From Terriglobus roseus DSM 18391 (lineage in GTDB: Bacteria > Acidobacteriota > Terriglobia > Terriglobales > Acidobacteriaceae): a stretch of DNA of 64,000 nt. Below the pieces are notes generated by a model. The model was not told the origin of the DNA. It worked only from the letters and a program-made list of their open reading frames with translations, and did not search any database. A program made the position numbers and the translations under genes. Positions 36,018 through 44,807 of this stretch are shown here, piece by piece. Each line of letters starts with the position of its first letter. Positions within the stretch are counted from its first letter, which is position 1. Location: positions 5,084,001 to 5,148,000 of the forward strand of contig NC_018014.1 in the NCBI RefSeq assembly GCF_000265425.1, read 5' to 3'.

Positions 36018-36432
36018 GGGTGTAGCCTCCAAGTTTTGCTGCTCGTGGGCCTTCAAATGCCCGCATTCGCAACCCGGAACAGACGAACGCTCTGAGACGT
36101 TTCATTCCATGCCGGTACAGACCCGCCGATTCACTCTCTTGCCGCGCCTTCAAGCCACCATGGGCAGACCTTCAACACGCAGTTTCTGAGTTCTTCTCGA
36201 CGGCGGGCCTTATATCACACGGCAAAATTGAAAAGAAACACCTATTTTTCGATGGCATTCCGCGCTAAGTCTCGATCTTGCAATGCGATACGGAAACTCT
36301 CGCAACCAGTAACGATTCATCTCGCACTGCAAAATCAAGCGCTCAGGCCTAAATTTCTCACTGCACAACAAACGTCGAAGCAGTTACTCCTGCCAACCAC
36401 TCGCAAGTGCCGGCGACAGTTGAGGTTCGCCG
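36018..36432. other. Intergenic region upstream of TonB receptor 2
   Basis: About 415 bases. Holds the second copy of the shared motif (36086-36104) and, further up, an AT-richer patch around 36220-36260 that is a plausible promoter area. No gene is seen. Confidence 0.5.
36086..36104 (-). promoter_or_regulatory. Shared upstream motif of the two paralogous TonB receptors, copy 2
   Basis: AACGCTCTGAGACGTTTCA, followed by TTCC as in copy 1 (TCC). It lies about 70 bases before the start codon; copy 1 is about 135 bases before its start. The outer AACG..CGTT is an inverted repeat. Confidence 0.4.
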
Positions 36433-36466
36433 CAAAAAAAAGGGCCCCGCAGCTTCGCGGGACCCT
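36433..36466 (-). terminator. Rho-independent terminator of TonB receptor 3
   Basis: On the minus strand GGGTCCCGCG, loop, CTGCGGGGCCC then eight T residues. It starts about 25 bases past the stop codon of the third receptor. Confidence 0.88.
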
Positions 36467-36489
36467 GTGGAGGTGCTGCTTCGGAGGGC

Positions 36490-39400
36490 TTAGAACGTGA
36501 TCTTGCCGCCCAACTGGATAATGCGTGCAAACCCAACGGTGTTGGTGATGTTGCCTAACTGGGTCGCGCCCGTGTAGCCGCCCGTCACGGTTGGCGCCGC
36601 GTTGATGCCGTTCTGGCTCACGATCAGCACAGTATTCGGCGCGTCGAACTGCGGTGTGTTGAAGGCATTCAGTGCCTCCGCACGGAACTGTGCCTTCACA
36701 TGCTCGCCAATGGAAAACGACTTGTTCACAGACATGTCCGTAGTGTTGATACCCGGCCCGCGGCACGGCAGCAGACGCGGCGCGCTGCCGAACGTGTACG
36801 GCTGTGCGGGTGTAAAGGCGTTCGCATTGAGGTACTTGGTCGAGACGCCATAGGCCGTGTTACCCAGGCGGCCCTGAGGACTCCCGCTGCGGCACGCATC
36901 ATGCGCATCGCCCACCAGGTTCGGACGCTGCGTGGACCCACCGAAACCGGTGACGCCCCGATCCGAATTCATGTTGGTCTGCGAGATCGGCAGTGGTACA
37001 CCGTTCTGCACAATCCACTCGTCGTTCACCTGCCAGCCGCCGATGAACTCATCAACAAAGCGGTTCGCATGGCTGCCAATCAGCTTGCCGCGGCCGAAGG
37101 GCAGTTCATACGAGATGGCTGCCGTCATGCGATTGGGTACAGAACTAAGTGCGCGGGAGTATTCCGCCTTCGGGTTAAACACATCCTGCGGTCCGCCGGC
37201 AGAGTAGATCTGCGACGCGGCGCTCCACAGATTGTCCCAGTTCGCAGCCCAGGTGTAAGTCGAAAGCAGCGTGATGCCGTGTGACACTCGCTTCTGGACC
37301 TTGACGGCCATCGAGTTGTAGTTGGAATATCCGTTGGAACCGTTGACCGTAACACCGGTGAACTGCGGGAAGGGCAGCAGCAACTGTGCGCGTTTGACCG
37401 TTGGAGTCAGGGACGTTGCGTAGTTCGTCCCACCCGAATTCACTGACGCCACATAGTACGGATTGGTCACGGTGCTTGAGAGATCGACGCCCGCGATCTT
37501 CGCATTCGCCAGCTGCGACGCCGACGCCTGATCGATGTTGTAGGAGTTCGCGATATTGCGGGAGTGCGCGCCGACATAGCTCAGCTTAAACATCAGACCG
37601 CCCGGGAGCTCCTGCTGAATGTCTGCCGAATACTGCTGAACGAATGGGAAACGGCGGCCAAAATCCTGCAGTGTAGCCAGCGAACTTCCAAGGCTGGTAA
37701 GCGGTCCAAGGCTGTTACCCGAGGGCGTAATTAGCCCCGTTGGAAACGGCGTGGAGAGATACGCGGATGAGCCAACTTTGACGCCGGCAGCAGCGCCCGT
37801 GGTGTAGTCGACCGGTGCATAGCTGGTGGTCTGCGCGTAACCGATCGTGGGGTTCACGATGCCGATCGGTGCATAAAACACACCGAAGCCCGCGTGGAAG
37901 ACCGTCTTCGGCAGCACCTGGTAAGCAATGCCGATGCGCGGTGAGAACTTCACATGGCTAAGATTGCAGCAGTGGATGGGAGCGCCGTTCTGCCCGGCGT
38001 AACGCAGACCACCCTTCGCCGTGCCGATGCTGGAGCCAGGAATGGCATAGCTGATATTCGTATCGAAGCCGACGTTGAAGTTATTGTTGCGTTCCTTCTC
38101 ACCCAGTTCGTACTCATAGCGCACGCCAACGTTCAGCGTGAACTTCGAGGTCAGGCGCACATCGTCCTGCACATAGAGCGCGTGATAGTTTTCCACGAAG
38201 CTGTTGGCAACAGCCGTGACCTGAGCCGTCGCTGTAGAAGGAAGGCCCAACAAGATATCGGCATAGGCGTAGGGACCAGAGACATTGCCACCGCTCTTGT
38301 TTGAGTAAGCGCCGGAGAAGTTGAAGGTTCCCCCGCCATTGGCAGTGGATGGGTTGTAGGCGCTCATCGCACGGAAGACATAGCCAAACTTCACATTGTG
38401 TTTGTTGAGTGTCTTCGTGAAGCCGACGACCAGATTGCGTGAGTAGTTGATGGTGGGGCCGCTGTTCGATGCACCCAGATTGATCGACCCCATGCCGATG
38501 TTGGAAATACCGATGGTTGGAAATGTCTTCGACTGGAACTGGTTGACCAGTGCCGATGGGAATCCCGCGCCACCGAAGCCGGTGTTGGCATTGAAGCCGG
38601 TAGACCCTTGCAAGGTTCCGCTGAAGTATCGGTTGAAACCATAACCCACCGTCAGCAGGAGAGTGGGGGTGAGAGTGAAGGTGTTGTTCACGGCCGTTGC
38701 GTCGTTGTATCGCAGCAACTTCTGATTCCGGCTGGAGAAGAGAGCACCGATGGTGTCGCCCGTTGGCTCCTGCGTTGCCAGGTGAACGTACGATCCAGAC
38801 GCCGTCCACCAGGGAGCGAACGTATGCGACAGCTTACCGCTATACATGTCGGAGCGCGTCTTGAACGTGATGTTGTTGTTGAAGTTATTCTGCGGACCGG
38901 CGAGCGCAGCGGCATAACCCAGACCACTTTGCGGCGCCGGGAACTGGTTCAGGATGTACTTGCCGATCGGGTTAATGTAGGCCGCAGGAATCACATTCTT
39001 CGTGCCGGATGAGCAGTCGCCCGCGCTGGTCATCTGGCAGGTGCGGTTGGTCCCGGTAGGATTACCCCGCGTGGGATCGTAAAGCGTAATACCGTCTGCG
39101 GAGAAGTCACCGTTGCGCTCAGCCGCAGTGGGCAGGAAGAACGCAGTGGTCGCGCCGGTGAGCGGCTGCGCCTGACGGTAGCCTTCTTCCGTAACCCAGA
39201 AGAACGTGTTGTTCAACCACTTCACCTTCTTCATGAAGGGCAAAGGGCCACCGAAGGCGCCGGCATACAGATAGGTGGTGTTGTCCAGTGTTGCGCCCTT
39301 CAGGCCCGTCGTCGCATTCACAGGGTTGAACCATAGGTTGGCCGACCACGGTGTCTGCCGCGTCTCCCCGTAAAGTGAGCCGTGATACTGCGTCGATCCC

Positions 39401-40155
39401 GACTTGAGCGAGGTGTTGAAGATACCGCCGCCGGTGCGACCCGCTTCAGCATCGTAAGTATTCACCTGCACCTTAGCGTCCGACACCGCCTCAGGCGACG
39501 GAATGAAGGTGACACCGCCCGACGACGTCGAGATGGGAATGCCATCCACCACATAGTTGTTGGAACCAATCGGCGCACCCGCCAGCGAAACCTGCGACAG
39601 TCCCGTCTGATCTTCTGCGCGCACATAACGCGGATCGCCGGTGGTGACCACGCCGCTGTCGAACTTTTCAAAGACGAATGGGTTGCGGCCCAGGTTGGGC
39701 AAATCCTGGATCTGCTGCTCACTGAACAACTGCCCGCCGGAGGCGCTCGCCGTATCCAAGAGCGGCGTCTCTGACGTCACTTCGATCGTCTCGCCCGAGG
39801 CTCCTACCTGCAGCGATGCATCGATGGTCGTCGTGGCGCCAAGCTCCACCCGCAGGCCACTGTCTTCGTAACTTTTAAAGCCTTTGTTGACCACGGTGAT
39901 GCGGTAATTGCCCGGATCAACAGCACTGAAAACATAATCGCCCGCATCCGTCGTATGGGTGGCGCGCTCCACCTTGGTATCAAGGTTGGTCAACGTTACT
40001 TGAGCGTCCTTGATGTGGGCGCCCGTTCCGTCCTTGATCTGGCCCCGGACAGACCCGTAGTTCGTTTGCGCGAGTGCGCATGGAACGCCTGCGATCAGCA
40101 TGATGGCGGTGACTGCCACCTGCGCTGGTCGAAGACTCGAAAACAAAGATCTCAT
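36490..40155 (-). CDS. TonB-dependent receptor with carboxypeptidase-regulatory-like domain, third and more distant
   Basis: 1221 residues from ATG 40155 with a consensus AGGAGG 6 bases upstream. Signal peptide SLRPAQVAVTAIMLIAGVPCALAQ; regulatory-like domain GSVRGQIKDGTGAHIKDAQV through DYVFSAVDPGNYRITVV; plug with QIQDLPNLGRNPFVFEKF, NNYVVDGIPIS and VNTYDAEAGRTGGGIFNTSLKSG; barrel to the C-terminal IIQLGGKITF. It differs clearly from the other two receptors, so it is an older paralogue. It should be an outer-membrane importer or a protein-export-related Oar-like barrel; the ligand is unknown. Its position beside uxaC makes a pectin-derived ligand conceivable. Confidence 0.9.
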   Translation of the reverse strand: MRSLFSSLRPAQVAVTAIMLIAGVPCALAQTNYGSVRGQIKDGTGAHIKDAQVTLTNLDTKVERATHTTDAGDYVFSAVDPGNYRITVVNKGFKSYEDSGLRVELGATTTIDASLQVGASGETIEVTSETPLLDTASASGGQLFSEQQIQDLPNLGRNPFVFEKFDSGVVTTGDPRYVRAEDQTGLSQVSLAGAPIGSNNYVVDGIPISTSSGGVTFIPSPEAVSDAKVQVNTYDAEAGRTGGGIFNTSLKSGSTQYHGSLYGETRQTPWSANLWFNPVNATTGLKGATLDNTTYLYAGAFGGPLPFMKKVKWLNNTFFWVTEEGYRQAQPLTGATTAFFLPTAAERNGDFSADGITLYDPTRGNPTGTNRTCQMTSAGDCSSGTKNVIPAAYINPIGKYILNQFPAPQSGLGYAAALAGPQNNFNNNITFKTRSDMYSGKLSHTFAPWWTASGSYVHLATQEPTGDTIGALFSSRNQKLLRYNDATAVNNTFTLTPTLLLTVGYGFNRYFSGTLQGSTGFNANTGFGGAGFPSALVNQFQSKTFPTIGISNIGMGSINLGASNSGPTINYSRNLVVGFTKTLNKHNVKFGYVFRAMSAYNPSTANGGGTFNFSGAYSNKSGGNVSGPYAYADILLGLPSTATAQVTAVANSFVENYHALYVQDDVRLTSKFTLNVGVRYEYELGEKERNNNFNVGFDTNISYAIPGSSIGTAKGGLRYAGQNGAPIHCCNLSHVKFSPRIGIAYQVLPKTVFHAGFGVFYAPIGIVNPTIGYAQTTSYAPVDYTTGAAAGVKVGSSAYLSTPFPTGLITPSGNSLGPLTSLGSSLATLQDFGRRFPFVQQYSADIQQELPGGLMFKLSYVGAHSRNIANSYNIDQASASQLANAKIAGVDLSSTVTNPYYVASVNSGGTNYATSLTPTVKRAQLLLPFPQFTGVTVNGSNGYSNYNSMAVKVQKRVSHGITLLSTYTWAANWDNLWSAASQIYSAGGPQDVFNPKAEYSRALSSVPNRMTAAISYELPFGRGKLIGSHANRFVDEFIGGWQVNDEWIVQNGVPLPISQTNMNSDRGVTGFGGSTQRPNLVGDAHDACRSGSPQGRLGNTAYGVSTKYLNANAFTPAQPYTFGSAPRLLPCRGPGINTTDMSVNKSFSIGEHVKAQFRAEALNAFNTPQFDAPNTVLIVSQNGINAAPTVTGGYTGATQLGNITNTVGFARIIQLGGKITF

Positions 40156-40675
40156 CAACTGCCTCCTGGAAAAGCGACTGAATCAGTGCACAAAGCCGCG
40201 GACGCGCTGTGCCGTTGGGGCCACGCGTGGGTATGAAATTCATTTCGGGGCGCACGGGGGGTGCCGCGGTTCGACACGCAATCTCCGTGAAGAGACAGTG
40301 CTGCGAGCGCGCGGTGAAACCGCATGCGAAGACCGATGGACTGTCAGAACGAAAGAGCGAAGACGACTGCTACGACGTACAACGTTGCGTTGCGAACCCG
40401 GTCAAGATGAGCCGGCCGGAAGATCAGAACAAACTGAAATGCAATGACACGTTTCGATGCAGGACACGTTTAGAGCAGGTTGGACCAGCACTGGTGACCA
40501 TCTCCGCACCGGGAGTAGACCCGGGGCAGGAAAGATTCAGGTTTTGGTGTAATGCGAACGTAACATTGCGCCACGGAGGTGTCAAAAAGAAAACATCGTG
40601 GTTGGAGCTCATGACCACGCGACGGACGATAGTCGCACAGCCGCTCTTTCCCGCTTTCCATGCGGCAATTATTAG

Positions 40676-40692
40676 TTAGGTCTTTTACCTAA
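40676..40692. promoter_or_regulatory. Inverted repeat TTAGGTcttttACCTAA, candidate operator
   Basis: Perfect 6-base arms around a 5-base spacer, in an AT-rich patch within a GC-rich region, about 250 bases upstream of uxaC. Size and form suit a dimeric regulator such as the GntR-type protein encoded at 42504-43295, but no second copy was identified before the transporter gene. Confidence 0.45.
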
Positions 40693-40887
40693 TGATGTAC
40701 ACCGCAATCCGCATGTCCTCACGAGGAAGATCGTGATGAGCTTCTGATGATGCGACTTCGGTGCGTCTCTCAAGTTGCCGCTACACCGAGACGGCCCCTC
40801 CCAAACCCCGGATCGGTCCGCAGCGATAAGAAAGGGCGCAAAATGAAGGATTTGTGCGGAGCTAGGTCCCCGGAGGATGATGGTGGC

Positions 40888-40929
40888 ATGACCACCGCGC
40901 CAGCGCGGTGGCAGCGAATGCTGTTTTGA
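40888..40929 (+). promoter_or_regulatory. Possible 13-residue leader peptide with hairpin before uxaC
   Basis: GGAGG (40872-40876) precedes ATG 40888, which would encode MTTAPARWQRMLF and stop at 40929, twelve bases before the uxaC start. Inside lies a perfect hairpin CCACCGCG-CCAG-CGCGGTGG (40892-40911). Translation of the peptide would melt the hairpin, an arrangement that could tune uxaC expression. It is speculative. Confidence 0.3.
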
Positions 40930-40940
40930 AGGACGACCTC

Positions 40941-42335
40941 ATGGCCCTGCTGCACGATGACCGGCTGTTCCCGGCCGACCCCACCACGCGCGATATCGCA
41001 CGCCGGCTGTACGCCACGGTGCGCAACCTGCCCATCATCAGCCCGCACGGCCACACCAACGCCGGCTGGTTCACCTCGAACGAGGCATTCCCGGACCCCG
41101 CAAAGCTCTTCATCCAGCCCGATCACTACGTCCATCGCATGCTCTACAGCCAGGGCGTTCGCCTGGAGGACCTGGAGATCGGCAAGCCGGTGATCGAGAA
41201 CCCGCGCGCCGTGTGGCACATCTTCGCGAAGCACTACTACCTCTTCCGCGGCACACCGTCGCGCCTTTGGCTGGACTACGCCTTCCAGGAGCATTTCGGC
41301 ATGACCGAGCGCTTGAGCGAGAAGACGGCCGACTTGTACTTCGACACGATCAGCGAGAAGCTCGCCACGCCAGAGTTCCGTCCGCGCGCGCTCTTCGAGA
41401 GCTTCAAGATGGAGGTGCTGGCGACGACCGATGCCGCCACCGATCCGCTGACGGATATCCAGGCGCTGCGCGCAGGCGACTGGAAGGGCCGCATCATCCC
41501 GACCTTTCGCCCGGACTCCGTCGTCGATCCTGAGTTCGCGGGCTTCCTGGAGAACCTCGACAAGCTGGGCCAGATCAGCAACGAAGACACCTCCACGTGG
41601 AAGGGTTACCTGAACGCCCTGCGCAAGCAGCGTGAACGCTTCAAATCACTCGGCGCGACGGCCACCGACCACGGCCATCCCACCGCCCGCACCGCCGATC
41701 TGGACGAGGAGGAGTGCGCCGCACTCTTCGCCACTGTCCTGAACGGCGAAGCCGATGAGGACGACGCCGAGATCTTCCGTGCGCAGATGCTCACGGAGAT
41801 GGCGAAGATGTCGGTCGAAGACGGCCTCGTCATGCAGATCCACCCGGGCAGCATGCGCAACCACAACCTCGAGATCTTCGAGAACTTCGGGCGCGACATG
41901 GGCGCCGACATTCCGACCGCGACCGACTACGTGCACGCACTGCAGCCCATGCTCGATATCGTCGGCAATGAGCGTGACCTGACCATCATCCTGTTCACGC
42001 TGGATGAGACAGCCTTCAGCCGGGAACTGGCTCCGCTTGCCGGGCATTATCCTGCGCTGCGCCTGGGACCGCCGTGGTGGTTCCACGACAGCTTCGAAGG
42101 CATGATGCGCTTCCGCGAGACCGCAACCGAGACCGCCGGCTTCTACAACACGGTGGGCTTCAACGATGACACACGCGCCTTCCTGTCCATCCCTGCACGC
42201 CACGACGTCGCCCGCCGCACCGACTGCGCCTTCCTGGCACGGCTGGTGGCAGAACATCGTCTGGAAGAAGACGAGGCTTTCACGCTGGCGCAGGATCTGA
42301 CGGTGAACCTGGTGCGGTCTGCCTACAAGCTCTAA
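40941..42335 (+). CDS. uxaC: Uronate isomerase
   Basis: 464 residues from ATG 40941 (AAGGA 7 bases upstream); the frame is open to 40908 through a GTG and a TTG. Family motifs: PIISPHGHTNAGW (metal-binding HxH), KHYYLFRGTPSRLWLDY, LVMQIHPGSMRNHN, and LRLGPPWWFHDSFEGMMRFRE near the C-terminus. It isomerises D-glucuronate to D-fructuronate and D-galacturonate to D-tagaturonate in the cytosol. It begins the hexuronate region and is followed by a hairpin terminator. Confidence 0.93.
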   Translation: MALLHDDRLFPADPTTRDIARRLYATVRNLPIISPHGHTNAGWFTSNEAFPDPAKLFIQPDHYVHRMLYSQGVRLEDLEIGKPVIENPRAVWHIFAKHYYLFRGTPSRLWLDYAFQEHFGMTERLSEKTADLYFDTISEKLATPEFRPRALFESFKMEVLATTDAATDPLTDIQALRAGDWKGRIIPTFRPDSVVDPEFAGFLENLDKLGQISNEDTSTWKGYLNALRKQRERFKSLGATATDHGHPTARTADLDEEECAALFATVLNGEADEDDAEIFRAQMLTEMAKMSVEDGLVMQIHPGSMRNHNLEIFENFGRDMGADIPTATDYVHALQPMLDIVGNERDLTIILFTLDETAFSRELAPLAGHYPALRLGPPWWFHDSFEGMMRFRETATETAGFYNTVGFNDDTRAFLSIPARHDVARRTDCAFLARLVAEHRLEEDEAFTLAQDLTVNLVRSAYKL

Positions 42336-42352
42336 GACAGTTCAGGTGGTTC

Positions 42353-42382
42353 GAAAGGGCGCGGCTTCGGCCGTGCCCTTTT
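42353..42382 (+). terminator. Family-B palindrome acting as likely terminator of uxaC
   Basis: AAAGGGCGCGGC-TTCG-GCCGTGCCCTTTT: an inverted repeat with a TTCG-type loop and a short T run, about 20 bases past the uxaC stop. It belongs to the same palindrome family as the copies at 47-50 kb. Confidence 0.65.
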
Positions 42383-42503
42383 CCATGCTTGTCATCCCGC
42401 AGCGCAGCAGAGGGATCTGCAAGTTGCTCTACGCGCCAATCCCGTCCCAGCGGTCACAGAGGAAGGCCGTCGCGTGAAGTGCGAACCGGATGGCCTCGCC
42501 ACT

Positions 42504-43295
42504 CTACTTCACCGGAGCCTTCGACTTAGGAGTAACCGCCTTCACAGCCTTCTTCGCAACAACCACCGGCTTCACCCGCCCGGGCGACGTGGATGCTTCT
42601 TTCTTCTGCGCATCCTCAGCTTCCATCAGATGACGCTCCATCGCCGCACGAGCCGCGCGTGCATTGCCGGATCGAATCGCACGATAGACACCGCGATGCA
42701 ATGCGGTCGTGAGAGCCAGGTCGGCCTTGTGCTCAGCATTACTCCGGCGCGCCGCATACAGGGCACCGGTCAGGCTCTCCATAATCGCCGCCAGAATACT
42801 GTTGCCGGCAGCCTGCGCGATGATGCGATGAAACCGCACGTCATGAATCAGATAGTCCTGCGGCGTGCCGACGGTGGCATCCATCTCCTCGAGTTCTTCG
42901 GCCATTTGCGCCAGGTGGCGCTCGTTGATACGGTCGGCAGCCAGCGCGGCAAGGTGCCCCTCCAGCACGCGGCGTGCCTCGAACAACTGCCCCATCTCAT
43001 AGCCATGCAGCGCATCCAGAAACGGCAGAGAAGCCGCACCAAACTGCGTAGGTGACTCCGACAAAAAAGCCCCCACACCATGCCGCACTTGCAATAACCC
43101 CATGGCCGCCAGGTAGCCGATGCCGGCGCGCAGGCTGCTGCGGCTGATGCCCAGCGTGCGTGCAAACTCACGCTCCGGCGGCAGCTTGTCACCGGGCTGT
43201 AACGAACCATCTTCCAGCAACGCGCGGATGCGCTCGACGACGCGCATGGTCATCTGGCGATCTTCGCCGGGCTTTGCGGTGCGAAGGCTGGACAT
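42504..43295 (-). CDS. GntR-family regulator, FadR/FCD subfamily
   Basis: 263 residues from ATG 43295. N-terminal winged helix: MRVVERIRALLEDGSLQPGDKLPPEREFARTLGISRSSLR, the GntR signature. The FCD effector domain follows, with the DVRFHRIIAQAAGN segment carrying the usual Asp and His ligands and TALHRGVYRAIRSGN later on. FCD regulators typically sense uronates or other organic acids. The last 35 residues are a basic Lys/Pro/Ala tail (VKPVVVAKKAVKAVTPKSK), unusual for the family. It is divergent from the transporter gene, so it probably controls the hexuronate genes. Confidence 0.88.
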   Translation of the reverse strand: MSSLRTAKPGEDRQMTMRVVERIRALLEDGSLQPGDKLPPEREFARTLGISRSSLRAGIGYLAAMGLLQVRHGVGAFLSESPTQFGAASLPFLDALHGYEMGQLFEARRVLEGHLAALAADRINERHLAQMAEELEEMDATVGTPQDYLIHDVRFHRIIAQAAGNSILAAIMESLTGALYAARRSNAEHKADLALTTALHRGVYRAIRSGNARAARAAMERHLMEAEDAQKKEASTSPGRVKPVVVAKKAVKAVTPKSKAPVK

Positions 43296-43504
43296 ATCAG
43301 CCAATTCTGCACAGTGCCGTGGAAAAAGGAAAGGCGAACCCGCTGCGGCGTTGACATGCGAACGAACGGAGGAATACACCTATGGAAAGTGGTCGGACCT
43401 CTTCACGCTCACGGAAGCCCTCGGCATGCCTTGTATCCGCTGCCTGCGGCACCCTCCGCTGCGAGCCTGTGCGGCACGCCAAACACGCAGTTTCCCGGAG
43501 CGCT

Positions 43505-44803
43505 GTGAGCACCCTCGATTCGACGAACGACTCCTACGCAGAAACACGGTCAACCAACGTTCGCTGGATGGTCTGCGCGATGCTGTTTGTCGCCACCACC
43601 ATTAACTACATGGACCGCCAGGTCATCGGCATCTTGAAGCCCACGCTGATGCATGACATCGGCCTGAGCGAACAGAACTACGGCTACATCATCGCCTGCT
43701 TCCAGGTGGCATACGCGCTCGGCCTGGTCGCTGCCGGCCGGCTGGTCGACAAGCTGGGAACCCGCTTCGGCTACGCACTCATCATGGGCATCTGGAGCCT
43801 CGCCGGCATGGCCCACGCCCTGGTCACCACCGCGCTCGGCTTCGGTGCAGCCCGCTTCGCGCTGGGTCTGGGTGAGGCCGGCAACTTCCCTGCCGCCATC
43901 AAGACGGTCGCCGACTGGTTCCCCAAGAAAGACCGCTCCTTCGCAACGGGCCTGTTCAATGCGGGCACGACCACCGGAGCCATGGTCGCCCCCTTCTTCG
44001 TGCCCTGGATCACGCTTCGCTACGGCTGGCACGCGGCCTTCCTGGTAACCGGCCTGCTAGGCGCGCCGTGGATCGTCTGGTGGTACTGGAAGTACCGCAC
44101 ACCCGCCGCACACAAGACGGTGTCGCGCGCGGAGCTCTCCTACATCCAGTCCGATGAAGAAGCACCCACGGAAGGCGGCAGGCAGCCGCGCTGGCTGCAG
44201 TTGCTGGCGTACAAGCAGACGTGGGCGTGCTCTGCCGCTCGCTTCCTCACCGACTCCATCTGGTGGTTCTATCTCTTCTGGATGCCGGGCTTCCTGGACG
44301 CGCAGTACCACCTCGGCCTCTCCCACATGGGCGCACCGTTGATGATCATCTATGGCGCATCAGCCGTGGGCGGCATCGCCGGCGGCTGGATCCCAAAGGT
44401 CTTCGTGAAGAGCGGTATGCGCGAGGGCAATGCACGCCTGCTCGCGATGTTTATCTGCGCCCTCTTCTCGCTGCCCATGCTCTTCGCCAGCCACATGACG
44501 ACGATCACCGGCTCCATCCTTGTGCTTAGCCTCGCCGTCTCGGGCCACCAGGGCTGGTCTGCGAATATGTACACCACCGTTTCCGACATCTTCCCGCCAC
44601 GCGCGGTGGGCAGTGTCACCGGTATCACCGCCATGGCAGGATCGGTCGGCGGCGTTCTTCTGTCGCTGGAAGCAGGACACATCCTGCAGCTCACCGGCAG
44701 TTACGCATCGCTGTTCATCCTGGCCGGCAGCGTTTACATGATCGCCTGGGTCATCCTGCGCTTGTTCGCAGGCGGCCTGCAGCGCGTGAAATTGGAGGCA
44801 TAA
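43505..44803 (+). CDS. MFS transporter, anion:cation symporter type (hexuronate transporter)
   Basis: 432 residues from GTG 43505 (CGGAG just upstream). About 12 membrane segments; the first reads MVCAMLFVATTINYMDRQVIGI with the D-R motif of the ACS/ExuT family, then GRLVDKLGTRFGYALIMG, FALGLGEAGNFPAAIKTVADWFPKKDR, typical of hexuronate/glucarate symporters. The frame extends to ATG 43382, which has a very good GGAGG ribosome site. That start would add 41 residues (Arg/Ser/Cys-rich) not seen in the family, so the true start is open. The next gene follows after 4 bases, giving a clear operon with the SDR. Confidence 0.88.
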   Translation: MSTLDSTNDSYAETRSTNVRWMVCAMLFVATTINYMDRQVIGILKPTLMHDIGLSEQNYGYIIACFQVAYALGLVAAGRLVDKLGTRFGYALIMGIWSLAGMAHALVTTALGFGAARFALGLGEAGNFPAAIKTVADWFPKKDRSFATGLFNAGTTTGAMVAPFFVPWITLRYGWHAAFLVTGLLGAPWIVWWYWKYRTPAAHKTVSRAELSYIQSDEEAPTEGGRQPRWLQLLAYKQTWACSAARFLTDSIWWFYLFWMPGFLDAQYHLGLSHMGAPLMIIYGASAVGGIAGGWIPKVFVKSGMREGNARLLAMFICALFSLPMLFASHMTTITGSILVLSLAVSGHQGWSANMYTTVSDIFPPRAVGSVTGITAMAGSVGGVLLSLEAGHILQLTGSYASLFILAGSVYMIAWVILRLFAGGLQRVKLEA

Positions 44804-44807
44804 GCAA

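Larger units (their letters stand above)
40156..40940. other. Long divergent intergenic region between TonB receptor 3 and uxaC
   Basis: About 785 bases. It holds the inverted repeat at 40676-40692 and a possible leader peptide and hairpin before uxaC. The open frames covering 40209-40679 have no homology I recognise and poor coding character; I treat them as chance. Confidence 0.5.

Noticed and set aside
40209..40679. 156-codon plus-strand frame in the gap before uxaC
   Set aside because: No ribosome site, no recognisable domain, mixed codon use and overlap with the promoter region of TonB receptor 3.
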